NCBI GenBank assembly: GCA_023487445.1
Contig: JAMDBQ010000010.1
Coordinates: forward strand, 1-64,000
Direction of reading: 5' to 3'
Length of the DNA stretch: 64,000 bases
Source of the DNA: Candidatus Martarchaeota archaeon
GTDB taxonomy: Archaea > Thermoproteota > Thermoprotei_A > Marsarchaeales > Marsarchaeaceae
Both the position numbers and the translations under genes were made by a program. Below are positions 47,802 to 57,478 of this stretch, piece by piece (the first letter of the stretch is position 1; each line of letters starts with the position of its first letter). The notes under the pieces are model-generated. The model was not told the origin of the DNA, did not search any database, and saw nothing but the letters and a program-made list of their open reading frames with translations.

Positions 47802-48964
47802 TATTGGTGCCTCCTATATAGAGTCGTAATAGCGTTGTTGCCGAAACCTCCCATGCTCAGAGACAGTGCTGTTTCGACAGCCACTTGCCTGGATCCTGCC
47901 TGCCCAGCGAGTTGTTGGTAGACTTCAGAGGCTTGGGCGACGCCTGAGGCGCCTATCGGATGCCCCTTAGCCTTGAGCCCGCCACTCGTATTTACGGGCA
48001 GAGAACCAGTAAGCTGCGTAACCCCTTCCATGGCAGCCCTCCAACCCGTCAAGTGAGGAAATACACCAAGTTCTTCCAGTTGTACGATTTCGAGAATTGT
48101 AGCCATGTCGTGGAGCTCCATTAATCCCACGTCCCGGATGTTGACTCCGGCCTTCTTCATGGCCCTTCCGCCTGAGACACCCACGCACTCCAGTCTCATT
48201 TGAGCAAGCCTCTCAGACACCGCATGGGTTGCTGTAGCTCCTTCCGAAGCCAAGATCTCCACGCTTGGCGATGAGAGAGTTGAGGCCTCGTCTTCAGATG
48301 TAAGAAGAACTGCGGCTGCGCCGTCGCTCACAGGACAGAAATCGTATAGTCTCAGCGGGTCTGCAACTATCGGTGATTGGAGCGCTTCCTCAACTGTTAT
48401 TTCCTTTTGAAATTGGGCATAGGGGTTTAACGACCCGTTGTGATGATTTTTAACCGCAACATGAGCGAAGGATTCTCGTGGTGCTCCTGACTGCCTTAGG
48501 TAGAGGTCAGCAAGCAATCCTGCATATGCGGGCAAAGTTACTCCGGTGTAACGCTCGGTCGGATGGCTAAGAGAGGCGATTACACTAGTTATTTCAGGGG
48601 CTTTGAGCGTGGTCATCTTTTCGCCTCCTACAACTAAAATTCTGCGCGCGAAGCCTGTCCTTACCGCTCTGTATGCGTACATAAGGGCGGATCCCCCACT
48701 CCCACTTACGTTTTCGACTTTTGTTGCATAAGCAGGTTCGAGAGACAATTCACTCACTAGCGCGTTCGCTATGCCACTAACGCCCTCAAACTCTCCTGAG
48801 GCCATGTTTGCGACAACTATCTCATCTAAACGCCTTTCACCCCCGTTCAAACCAGCTCTCTCCATACAGGCTATTGAAGCCTCTGACATCAGCTCGAGCA
48901 AAGATTCTGATCTTCTACCGAATTTCGTCAGCCCGAATGAACTCATTAGAACTCTTGAATTCAA
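47801..48964 (-). CDS. Archaeal thiolase (acetyl-CoA C-acetyltransferase family)
   Basis: NVSGSGGSALMYAYRAVRTG; VNTSGGLKAKGHPIGASGVAQ. Confidence 0.92.
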   Translation of the reverse strand: MNSRVLMSSFGLTKFGRRSESLLELMSEASIACMERAGLNGGERRLDEIVVANMASGEFEGVSGIANALVSELSLEPAYATKVENVSGSGGSALMYAYRAVRTGFARRILVVGGEKMTTLKAPEITSVIASLSHPTERYTGVTLPAYAGLLADLYLRQSGAPRESFAHVAVKNHHNGSLNPYAQFQKEITVEEALQSPIVADPLRLYDFCPVSDGAAAVLLTSEDEASTLSSPSVEILASEGATATHAVSERLAQMRLECVGVSGGRAMKKAGVNIRDVGLMELHDMATILEIVQLEELGVFPHLTGWRAAMEGVTQLTGSLPVNTSGGLKAKGHPIGASGVAQASEVYQQLAGQAGSRQVAVETALSLSMGGFGNNAITTLYRRHQ

Positions 48965-49077
48965 GTTGTCCCACTTCTCCCTGTTTGATCTATTAGCCTA
49001 CGCAGCGTAGTTGATTCGCTGATTTATTAGTCATTGGTTCCTTAAGTCTATCTAGACGCGTTCTCTTTAGGTAAAGA

Positions 49078-49803
49078 GTGGCTGGAAGACCTAAATCTGG
49101 GGGTAATTTTGATCATGTCGGTGCCTCTGACTTGGTAAAAATAGCTCCCTCAATTTTGTCACTTAACCCGCTCACGATGCTGGACGGCATCAGGCAGGCC
49201 GAAGAGGGGGGAGCAGATCTTTTTCACGTGGACGTGATAGACGGCGTATTTGCACCGAATATCTCATTCGGGCCATCATTGGTTAGAGCTCTGTACAAGG
49301 AGACGACCGTGCCCATGGATGTGCACATGATGATTACAAACCCTATGAGGTACTTGGAGACCTTCTGTGGAGCAGGAGCCAAAATGATTTCTGTTCATCT
49401 GGAAACGCTTGACAAATGGTCTTGCGCGCACTATGTCAGAATGGCCAAAGAACTAGGGTTTGAGGCGGGGGTGGCAATAAAGCCCTATACAAAGATTCCG
49501 GCGTGGCTTCGAGAGTTCTATGGGGATCTCTCTTACATAGTGCCTATGTCGGTAGAACCGGGCTTTTCGGGGCAGTCGTTTCTTAGCGATACATTAGGAA
49601 AGATCCAAGCTTTGAATGACGACCGCCGATTGGGAAAATACAACTTCCTCATTGAGGCAGACGGTGGGGTAAATTCTAGCAACGTTAAGCTACTTATGAG
49701 CAGAGGTGTAGATGTGCTTGTTACGGGGTCGGCGGTATTTGATGCGCCCAACATAAAGGAGGCCATAAGAGAGCTTAAAAAACTTGCAGAACATCAAGCG
49801 TAG
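49078..49803 (+). CDS. rpe: Ribulose-phosphate 3-epimerase
   Basis: KIAPSILSLNPLTMLDGIRQAEEGGADLFHVDVIDGVFAPNISFGPSLV. Confidence 0.92.
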   Translation: MAGRPKSGGNFDHVGASDLVKIAPSILSLNPLTMLDGIRQAEEGGADLFHVDVIDGVFAPNISFGPSLVRALYKETTVPMDVHMMITNPMRYLETFCGAGAKMISVHLETLDKWSCAHYVRMAKELGFEAGVAIKPYTKIPAWLREFYGDLSYIVPMSVEPGFSGQSFLSDTLGKIQALNDDRRLGKYNFLIEADGGVNSSNVKLLMSRGVDVLVTGSAVFDAPNIKEAIRELKKLAEHQA

Positions 49804-49853
49804 ACTACGTAGTCCCTGAAAAGCGTTAAATGTCTGGTCCAATAGTTTTCGCG

Positions 49854-49953
49854 GCCGGGGTGCCCGAGTGGTTAAGGGAATGGCCTTGAGTGACGAAATT
49901 CAAGTTAGCCATCGTCCTTCATGGACTCGCGGGTTCGAATCCCGTCCCCGGCG
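49854..49953 (+). tRNA. tRNA-Ser(TGA) with 16-nt intron at 37/38 (49891-49906)
   Basis: GCCGGGG/CCCCGGC acceptor; ATGGC/GCCAT anticodon stem; BHB central helix CTTG/CAAG, bulges AGT and TTA; long variable arm CGTCCTTCATGGACTCG. Confidence 0.92.
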
Positions 49954-50053
49954 TTAGCCTTCGAGTGGCGGAGTGAGTGACGAGTATCCAACATTTTACG
50001 CCTGCACTGCCCGACAAGCTAATATCTTGTGACGATGCAATTGCTACAGTGGA

Positions 50054-50773
50054 TTGTGCTTGCTTGAGGTCAAGATGTCTCCGGGTATTGATTTAAAAAA
50101 TAAGAGATTTATAACTGGTTTTCATGGTATAGGCTTCGTCGGTTATGTGGCCGTTAAGCATCTGATCAAGTCACTCGACGCAACCAAGATCGGATATCTA
50201 CTTACAGATTCGTTGCCACCTGTCGTTACTGGACACCGTGGCGTCATTAGGCTCCCATTTGAACTGTATAACCACGGAGACCTAGTGATTCTTCTGTCCG
50301 AATCCTTACCTCCAACACGTGAGATGCAGAAGTTCGTAAAGGGGGTTACAGAGTGGGTAGCAAATTCGGGTATGAGGGATGCGGTTCTTATAGGTGGCCT
50401 TGACCACGCCTATTCCGCAGGTAACATCGACGATGAGGCGCGGTTCATTTATACCACTAGTTTTAATCCTGAAGGTTTCGAAGGCATGAAGCCGTTAGAA
50501 GACGGGCTATTCGTTGTGGGTCCTTTGGCCTTATTTATGACCCTTTTCCAAGCTAGGGGGTTTCCTGCGGCGGCGATTCTACCATATGCGCTGCGCGACA
50601 GAGCTGATCCACGCGCTGCGGCACATGCAATAAAGTTTGTTAACAGTTACTATGGTCTCAATGTGGAGGTTCAAGAACTAATCGCGGATGCCGAAACGCT
50701 GGAGATGGAGATCAACAAACGCGCAAGTATTGATGAGCGAGGCTACGACGAGTCCCTAGGGTACATCAAGTAG
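50054..50773 (+). CDS. PAC2-family protein (proteasome assembly chaperone-like)
   Basis: ITGFHGIGFVGYVAVKHLI...AVLIGGLDHAYS. Confidence 0.82.
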   Translation: MCLLEVKMSPGIDLKNKRFITGFHGIGFVGYVAVKHLIKSLDATKIGYLLTDSLPPVVTGHRGVIRLPFELYNHGDLVILLSESLPPTREMQKFVKGVTEWVANSGMRDAVLIGGLDHAYSAGNIDDEARFIYTTSFNPEGFEGMKPLEDGLFVVGPLALFMTLFQARGFPAAAILPYALRDRADPRAAAHAIKFVNSYYGLNVEVQELIADAETLEMEINKRASIDERGYDESLGYIK

Positions 50774-52252
50774 CTTTACCGTGGATCCTAGTTTCTTTCT
50801 TAGAGCCTCGTATTGGCCTGAGCGTCTGTAGAAGTATATATGACGCAGACCGAGGTCCTTGACTGACTTGATAAACATTCTGTTGCTAAATGTTGTTCTA
50901 GAGGTTTCCGTTTGAAAAACCGGATACAGACTATAAAAAGCCGCTGGAACAATTCCGAGTTCGGGATGAATTATTACAGGATAGGCTTTTGATGTGGCAG
51001 TCGCGTTTTCAATTTCATGTTCCTGGATGGTCTTCTTTGCTTTGTAAGGTATTATGACGATGCTATCTATTTTTTTCCTAGCCATATATTTCAGTGTCCT
51101 TACCCTAAAGTTGAGAAATTCTGGCCTGGAGGAGCCGTGACTAAGTACGCCACTTTTGGTGACTCCATGAATAGCATGATTTTTAATCAGCAGCTTTCGT
51201 TGCGTCTTAAGTGATCGCATGGCCTCATGGAGAGAGGGGTGGGCAGCCGCCCTCGTTGAAATCAGGTCCCACAGAGTACCATACCTGATCGCCTGCCTAA
51301 TAGTCTTCATCTCCTGCAAAATGACCCATAGGTTGTGTTCCGCCACTAGCGCCTGTCGTGCTCTTTCTGATAACTGATTCAGTTCTCTAGGAGTGTACCT
51401 AGAACACACCGCGCACACACACGGAAATTCAGTCAAATCGTTTAGACGATAGGTCCGCGATTGTGTTAGATACCTGCCGGCCTTGGCAAACAAGGCATAA
51501 GATGCGGAGTCAAATAGATCCGCACCCATTGCAACAAAAAGTGACAACGAAGCCGGGTGCCCTGCTCCAAACAAATGTAGTGGTCGAGATGGTGGAAGGT
51601 ACCTTTTTGCAACCGCAAGCATTCCGATTATCTGACTATATTTATAGCCCTCCAGAAACTGTGTTGGACTGCCGAGGGCGTGTATATGAAAAGGCATCTT
51701 CGACATTTCTAAAGAGCATTGTTTGATTAACTCTGTGTATATGCCTCCTTGTACAGGACCAACCCACAATATGTCTTTTTTGGGTGATGTTCTTTGTACG
51801 AACTTTTTAGCATTGATGAGCGTGTTGTTCACGCCTTGGGCCACTTCATGGTAGTTTTGCGTTGCGCCTGTAGGATGATCTAGGATGACCCCTATGTCGG
51901 TGTTTATTCTTTCCTGAAACTCAATTACCTCTTCTTGTGTCACGTCGATTTCGCCAAATTCCAGTAGCTGGTATGCACCAGAATCGGTCATGACTACTTT
52001 ATCAAAGCCCAGATACTCATGCGCGTTTTCCGAGTTGACTTTCCGTTTCAGCATTAGATATGCGTTGGTTATCACCGCCTGAAACCCCATTTGTTCGATG
52101 AGTGAGGGGCTAACCAGCTGCCTCCTGGCATCCAACACGGGTAGTAGGGCAGGAGTGTCTATTTTTCCGCTCTTGGTAGTTATGCGGCCGGTGCGCCCCG
52201 CTAGGTTAGTATCCCCTACCTCGAATATTTCATCGGGCATCAGTTCTTTCAA
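50756..52252 (-). CDS. tgtA: Archaeosine tRNA-guanine transglycosylase
   Basis: ARTGRITTKSGKIDTPALLPVLDARRQLVSPSLIEQMGFQAVITNAYLMLKRK; VMTDSGAYQLLEFGEIDV. Confidence 0.93.
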   Translation of the reverse strand: MKELMPDEIFEVGDTNLAGRTGRITTKSGKIDTPALLPVLDARRQLVSPSLIEQMGFQAVITNAYLMLKRKVNSENAHEYLGFDKVVMTDSGAYQLLEFGEIDVTQEEVIEFQERINTDIGVILDHPTGATQNYHEVAQGVNNTLINAKKFVQRTSPKKDILWVGPVQGGIYTELIKQCSLEMSKMPFHIHALGSPTQFLEGYKYSQIIGMLAVAKRYLPPSRPLHLFGAGHPASLSLFVAMGADLFDSASYALFAKAGRYLTQSRTYRLNDLTEFPCVCAVCSRYTPRELNQLSERARQALVAEHNLWVILQEMKTIRQAIRYGTLWDLISTRAAAHPSLHEAMRSLKTQRKLLIKNHAIHGVTKSGVLSHGSSRPEFLNFRVRTLKYMARKKIDSIVIIPYKAKKTIQEHEIENATATSKAYPVIIHPELGIVPAAFYSLYPVFQTETSRTTFSNRMFIKSVKDLGLRHIYFYRRSGQYEALRKKLGSTVKLLDVP

Positions 52253-52270
52253 GGTAGAACATCAGATAGG

Positions 52271-52702
52271 CTAGGGTTGCTTTGATTCGCGTTGTACTTT
52301 GTCCACTATTTGTCTGACTCTGTCAGCTATGGGGCCTACTCCCTCCACTTTTCCGTCAGGGGTAATGCGCACGCGGTCAGCGATGATTATTGTTTCCGTG
52401 TCTTCCAGAAACCTGACGTTGTTTGGATATATTTTTAGAAGCTGCTCAGCCAGTGACTGCATTGGCATGCCTGACTCCTCAAGTTGCACTTCTGTTATGC
52501 TTGTGCCGTTTATTACTAACCTAGGTATTCTTTTTGCATCGGGCGTTAGTTCTTTTGCCTCGGTTAAGCAAACGTGTAGGCTCTCGGGATCTAAGGCCGC
52601 CAGAGTGCCCTTATATTTTTTCCCTGAAGACACCTTCACTGTTACCTGCTTATTCAGCATGGTTCTAGTTTCAGAGGCGATTGTGCGAAGGCCAATGCTC
52701 AT
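52271..52702 (-). CDS. Sm-like (Lsm/SmAP) protein with C-terminal extension
   Basis: NKQVTVKVSSGKKYKGTLAALDPESLHVCL...LVINGTSITEVQL. Confidence 0.75.
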   Translation of the reverse strand: MSIGLRTIASETRTMLNKQVTVKVSSGKKYKGTLAALDPESLHVCLTEAKELTPDAKRIPRLVINGTSITEVQLEESGMPMQSLAEQLLKIYPNNVRFLEDTETIIIADRVRITPDGKVEGVGPIADRVRQIVDKVQRESKQP

Positions 52703-52878
52703 TTTTCATCTTCTTGTGTAAACGCATTGCAGTATTAAGTTTGTCGCACTGATCGCGTAATAGTTTCGGTGCAGGGTGTACCCATCCAAATGTCTTTCTA
52801 AGGATTAACGAATTAAGTTAATGTGATGTTCCATATTATTTAAAGTAAGATTCATTCGAAATTTTTATTATTCATTAA

Positions 52879-53790
52879 ATGATTCTGCTTAGTATGACTG
52901 CGAACAAGTGCCCTGAATGCGGTTCAGTTCTTGTTACCGATAATTTTGGTCAGTCTGTCTGTCAAAACTGTGGCCTCATAGTAGACGAAGTTAGGTTTTC
53001 ACCCAGCGAAGAGCATTCTGAAAAGTTTTATGAAGTAAATTCTAGACTATACAGTAATTTAACCAGTCAAGTCGTTCCTGGCTCGTTTGTGAGTACCGGA
53101 TCATCAAAGTCGCTAGCCATATCAAACGTAAGATCTCTTGGCAAGGGTAGCACTTACTTACGTGGAGTGGAATTAATCCGACAGGTCTGCACTGGCTTAC
53201 GACTAAACAAAAACGTTGAAAAGAGATCAATTTATCTGTTCGGTTTAGCATTAAATGGTATAAAACGGAACGTTCAGATTACTGTAAGCTCTATAGTAGG
53301 TGGCGTAATTCTTTATGCCCTAAGAGAAGAAGGTATACCTATTTCATTTAAGGAAGTCTTTAACTATATCAAGTTTCGAGGAAAGAGAATAACCACTTCA
53401 AAAATGATAAGAGCTTACCGTGAAGTTGTTGGCATCGTTGGAAAAGAACCCCCTAGAAATTCGCCACAAGCCTTCGCAGTCCGGATAGTGAACCTGCTGT
53501 CTGAACAGATAAGTACGGATTCGGTTCAGAGAGAACTCATCATTAAAAATCTGCTTGATAAAGCATCGAAGTGCATACAACTTGTGCCAACGCAATTGAG
53601 CATTGGCAAAAATCCATATGTCTTAGCGGCAGGCGCCGTCAGGTTCACACTCATCAAAACCGGTCTAGATAAAGTGCTGGGTATAACCAGTGACGCTCAG
53701 TTTTCAGTTATCACACACGTTACAGAATACAGTTTGAAAGAATACGTGAGGGTGTTTGAGGGTTTGTCTATTTCCTTTGACGCTCATTAG
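52879..53790 (+). CDS. tfb: Transcription initiation factor B (TFB), divergent copy
   Basis: CPECGSVLVTDNFGQSVCQNCGLIVDE zinc ribbon; cyclin-like core. Confidence 0.88.
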   Translation: MILLSMTANKCPECGSVLVTDNFGQSVCQNCGLIVDEVRFSPSEEHSEKFYEVNSRLYSNLTSQVVPGSFVSTGSSKSLAISNVRSLGKGSTYLRGVELIRQVCTGLRLNKNVEKRSIYLFGLALNGIKRNVQITVSSIVGGVILYALREEGIPISFKEVFNYIKFRGKRITTSKMIRAYREVVGIVGKEPPRNSPQAFAVRIVNLLSEQISTDSVQRELIIKNLLDKASKCIQLVPTQLSIGKNPYVLAAGAVRFTLIKTGLDKVLGITSDAQFSVITHVTEYSLKEYVRVFEGLSISFDAH

Positions 53791-54100
53791 TCAGCCTTAG
53801 GACTGCACTAGCAACATCACCGTGGGCCTCAAGCAGAGCCCTCTTGGCTTCGTCGGCGGTTGTGTTTGTCTGGGAAACTACAAACTCTAGATCAGACTGA
53901 TCAACCTCATGCTCCGGGGCACCCCCGTCCTTGACCTCAGCACCACCCATTATCTGATATATTGTCTGCCCCTGTACTTGCATCTTAAGAACTTGCGGGT
54001 GGGAAATCGTAATAGAAGATCCTGCGGCATGAATTATCACGCTCTCAGCTTCAATAATTTCTTGGCCAGAAAGTCCCATTTGCCTCATAAGTCTACGCAT
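53768..54100 (-). CDS. nac: Nascent polypeptide-associated complex protein (archaeal NAC)
   Basis: Central NAC region (ITISHPQVLKMQVQGQTIYQIMG) and C-terminal UBA-like segment (FVVSQTNTTADEAKRALLEAHGDVASAVLRLT). Confidence 0.92.
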   Translation of the reverse strand: MRRLMRQMGLSGQEIIEAESVIIHAAGSSITISHPQVLKMQVQGQTIYQIMGGAEVKDGGAPEHEVDQSDLEFVVSQTNTTADEAKRALLEAHGDVASAVLRLTNERQRK

Positions 54101-54111
54101 GTCACTGTTGC

Positions 54112-54570
54112 TCAGCTTAAATGTGGACCATCTCCATACCCAATCCTCGACTTAACAGCTCTTCCCTTCTTAAAGAATTTTGCTTCTGATGGCCTAACTA
54201 CAACCATGCCGCAACCTAGAATTTCACTTACACGGGAAACCATTATTGCGTCTTCTCCGACCCAGTGCTCTCCCGTATAGGAGACTATGTGCTTGCAGAA
54301 CAGGTCCTTACCCCTCAGTATAAACTGCGACGCAACGTCGTCCACGACTATTTTCTTTGTTAAGGACACACCCTTCAAAAGAGCAAGACCGTTTCTTTCG
54401 AGTAGTAGATATCCGTCTTCACGAAATACAGCGAGTATGCGGTCATGTTTGACTAAGAAACGCGGCTTCCCAGTTGTCGGTGAATTCTTAACTCTTGGGT
54501 CAGATGAGACGATTGCCTCTCCTACAGGTTCCCAATAAAGAAAATCTAGTAGCTCTCTCGCCTGATACAA
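54112..54570 (-). CDS. PUA-domain RNA-binding protein
   Basis: RGKDLFCKHIVSYTGEHWVGEDAIMVSRVSEILGCGMVVVRPSEAKFFKKGRAVKSRIGYGD. Confidence 0.8.
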   Translation of the reverse strand: MYQARELLDFLYWEPVGEAIVSSDPRVKNSPTTGKPRFLVKHDRILAVFREDGYLLLERNGLALLKGVSLTKKIVVDDVASQFILRGKDLFCKHIVSYTGEHWVGEDAIMVSRVSEILGCGMVVVRPSEAKFFKKGRAVKSRIGYGDGPHLS

Positions 54571-54594
54571 ATCAAAACCTAAGTTTGACTCGCC

Positions 54595-55827
54595 TCATAT
54601 AAACATTTGACCGGACTTGGAAGCCTTTTCCTTATGCATAACAGTCGAAACAGCCGTTTCAAGGTCGCTGTGGCTGACAGACCTGGCTCCTCTACGAATT
54701 GCAGAAAGACCTGCCTCTAATACAATCGATCTAATGTCAGCGCCGCTTGCTCCTTCGGTTATCGATGCAAGCCTCCACAAATCTACCTCGCCTTCAGTTC
54801 TAAGTCTCCGAGTGTGCACCCTAAATATCTCCTTCCTCTCCTCTGGAGTAGGCAGGCCTATCTCAATGATTCTGTCAAAGCGCCCTGGTCTGATCAACGC
54901 TGGATCGAGTATGTCTATACGATTGGTTGCAGCCAATACTTTTACATCTCCTAAGGGATCGAACCCGTCCATTTCACTGATCAACTGCATGAAGGTGCGC
55001 TGAACTTCTCTTTCGCCACTGGTACCTATATCCATTCTTCTTGCTCCAACGGCATCTATCTCATCAATAAATATTATTGCAGGCGCCTTCTCTCTCGCCA
55101 ATTCAAACAATTCCCTAACAACCCGAGCCCCTTCACCGATGAACTTTTGGACGAGCTCAGAGCCAACTGTGCTGATAAACGTTGCCTTCGACTCAGCGGC
55201 AACCGCCTTGGCAAGAAGGGTTTTGCCGGTTCCAGGAGGACCGGATAACAAAGCCCCTTTAGGTGGCTCTACACCCACTTCCTTGAAGATTGCAGGGTTT
55301 GTCAAAGGTAACACTACTAGTTCCTTTAATAGTCTGATCTGGTCGCTGAGGCCGCCGATGTCATTAAAGGACACGTCGGGCCTGTCTATTACCTCCATAG
55401 CTTTGACATAAACGTCTTGAAGCTTGGGTAAAACCTCTATAACTGAAGAGCCTCTCTGGTTTAAAGCGACTCTAGTACCCGCCTTTAGAGCATTTGCATC
55501 CACCCCTTGGGACACATACACTATCAGATTAGGACCATTAGAACTGTGGACTACCACGCGACCGTCGGAGAGAGTTTCGACCACGCTTGCTTCGACCAAC
55601 GGTGAACTACGAACTTGCTCTAGTTCACGCCTCATATACTCTAAATCTCTTACATAGTGCTCTCTTTCTATGAGCAGAGATGCACGCTCTGCTTCGAGAA
55701 GCCTGACTCTACTCTCAAGTTCCTTTAATCGAGAAAACAGCTCTTCTCCGACTAGAGCGTCCTCACGTTTACCCCGTGACGACTGAGCGTTATCGAATTC
55801 ACTCAATGTTGTAGCCCCTTTGTGCAA
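54595..55827 (-). CDS. pan: Proteasome-activating nucleotidase (PAN)
   Basis: DIGGLSDQIRLLKELVVLPL; GPPGTGKTLLAKAVAAE; IIFIDEIDAVGARR. Confidence 0.94.
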   Translation of the reverse strand: MHKGATTLSEFDNAQSSRGKREDALVGEELFSRLKELESRVRLLEAERASLLIEREHYVRDLEYMRRELEQVRSSPLVEASVVETLSDGRVVVHSSNGPNLIVYVSQGVDANALKAGTRVALNQRGSSVIEVLPKLQDVYVKAMEVIDRPDVSFNDIGGLSDQIRLLKELVVLPLTNPAIFKEVGVEPPKGALLSGPPGTGKTLLAKAVAAESKATFISTVGSELVQKFIGEGARVVRELFELAREKAPAIIFIDEIDAVGARRMDIGTSGEREVQRTFMQLISEMDGFDPLGDVKVLAATNRIDILDPALIRPGRFDRIIEIGLPTPEERKEIFRVHTRRLRTEGEVDLWRLASITEGASGADIRSIVLEAGLSAIRRGARSVSHSDLETAVSTVMHKEKASKSGQMFI

Positions 55828-55870
55828 AACCTATTATTCAGGGGACAATATAAGGCATAAGTAGCAGTAA

Positions 55871-56368
55871 TTGTCTTACTACTGTGAGCTTTGCGGGAAT
55901 AGAGCGTCGGAGCAGTTGGTTCCGCTTATGTATTTCGGTGAAAAATTGCTCGTATGTAAAGATTGTTACACCAAGAACACGGCAAGGAGTACAAGGAACA
56001 GTGCCACATATACAAGAATGAAGGCCCAAACACCTCGTATGAGGACAACAGACAAGGTGCAGCATAGTAGAGTCGCTGGACTAGATCTGGCGAACGATTA
56101 TCAGAGAGCAGTTAAAGAAGCGAGAGAGAAAATGGGTTTAACCATCCATGATCTGGCCGCCCGTATAGGTGTAAGAGAAAGTATAATGCGTAGAATCGAA
56201 AATGGCAAGTTCGTTCCCGACGAGGAGCTGATCAAGAGGCTCGAAAAGTTTCTCCGTATCAAAATATTGGTTCCCGACGAGTCTTCAGACTCATTGACTT
56301 TACCAGGTCTCCAAAAGGAGGGGCTGGAGCTTAGACACGTTGCAAAACTCAAACATGGGGAGGACTAA
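55871..56368 (+). CDS. MBF1-like transcriptional coactivator (zinc ribbon + HTH)
   Basis: MSYYCELCGNRA...AREKMGLTIHDLAARIGVRESIMRRIENGKFVPDEELIKRLEKFL. Confidence 0.88.
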   Translation: MSYYCELCGNRASEQLVPLMYFGEKLLVCKDCYTKNTARSTRNSATYTRMKAQTPRMRTTDKVQHSRVAGLDLANDYQRAVKEAREKMGLTIHDLAARIGVRESIMRRIENGKFVPDEELIKRLEKFLRIKILVPDESSDSLTLPGLQKEGLELRHVAKLKHGED

Positions 56369-56921
56369 TGTGACAGTGGAGCCTTCACTGGTTGTTCTCA
56401 GACTTAACCATAGACCAATCAGAGACGAGCGGGTAACCACTCACCTGTGCATGGTGGCACGAGCCTTCGGAGCTGATGGCGTACTCATCGCAGATACCAA
56501 GGCTGACGAGCAGGTAAAAAAGATGAAGGAACTTTCATTGAAGTGGGGTGGCGGTTTCTGGGTTAGAGACTCTGTTTCTAGCATGGAATACATTGAGCAG
56601 TGGCATAAACAGGGTGGGCTCGTAGTTCACCTCACAATGTATGGCGAGCCCCTTGAGACAGCTCTATCCGAGATCTACTATCAATTTCATGTAAAATCTA
56701 GGCCTTTAATGGTTGCTGTGGGAGCGTCTAAAGTGCGTCCTGAGGTTTATCGTGCATCTGACTTCAACGTGTCGGTCAGGAGCCAACCACATTCTGAAAT
56801 TTCAGCACTAGCCGTCTTTATTGACAAATTGATGCCGTTCCATAACGAATTATCCACGCGTAGTCAGACATTACAGCTTAGAGCCAGATTAAGGGAGAAG
56901 GGAGGGATATCGCCACGATGA
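56355..56921 (+). CDS. trm56: tRNA (cytidine-2'-O-)-methyltransferase Trm56
   Basis: VLRLNHRPIRDERVTTHLCMVARAFGADG; LVVHLTMYG. Confidence 0.92.
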   Translation: MGRTNVTVEPSLVVLRLNHRPIRDERVTTHLCMVARAFGADGVLIADTKADEQVKKMKELSLKWGGGFWVRDSVSSMEYIEQWHKQGGLVVHLTMYGEPLETALSEIYYQFHVKSRPLMVAVGASKVRPEVYRASDFNVSVRSQPHSEISALAVFIDKLMPFHNELSTRSQTLQLRARLREKGGISPR

Positions 56922-57478
56922 AAAAACTAACGAATGACGAAATGAATATCCTTGCTCTATCCTATCGCTTGACTGGAGTCGAAGGATATTGCGTCATGAA
57001 ATATATCGCAGAGCATAGAGAGGCTACGGACGACGACCTTAGTGGGGCGTTTAAAGTTAAGCCAAATGTTATCAGACAAATCATCTACAACCTAGAACGT
57101 AATCACTTGATAAGCTTCAGAAAGGAAATAGACTTAAAGACTAACTGGGTAACATTTTACTATCAAATAAATAAGTTCTTTTTCAACAATCATACACAGT
57201 ACAAGAAGGACAAAATTATTGAAAAGGTAAGGAAGAGATACGAGTTTGAAAAAGATCATACTTTCTTTTCGTGCCCTAATAAGTGTGAAAGAATAGTTTT
57301 TGACCAGGCTGACGAGCAGAATTATAGGTGCAGTAGATGTGGTGAGGTGCTGTTTACAGAAGACAATGGACAACTTGTAGCTTTTTTGGAGGGTGTTCTT
57401 TCACGAATAATTCCTAGCCACGCGACACGGACTCAAGATCACCGTAAAGCAGTCCGTCGGTCCCAATCACATAAGTAG
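56918..57478 (+). CDS. tfe: Transcription factor E (TFE alpha)
   Basis: Winged helix plus CPNKCERIVF...YRCSRCGEVL zinc ribbon. Confidence 0.9.
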   Translation: MKKLTNDEMNILALSYRLTGVEGYCVMKYIAEHREATDDDLSGAFKVKPNVIRQIIYNLERNHLISFRKEIDLKTNWVTFYYQINKFFFNNHTQYKKDKIIEKVRKRYEFEKDHTFFSCPNKCERIVFDQADEQNYRCSRCGEVLFTEDNGQLVAFLEGVLSRIIPSHATRTQDHRKAVRRSQSHK

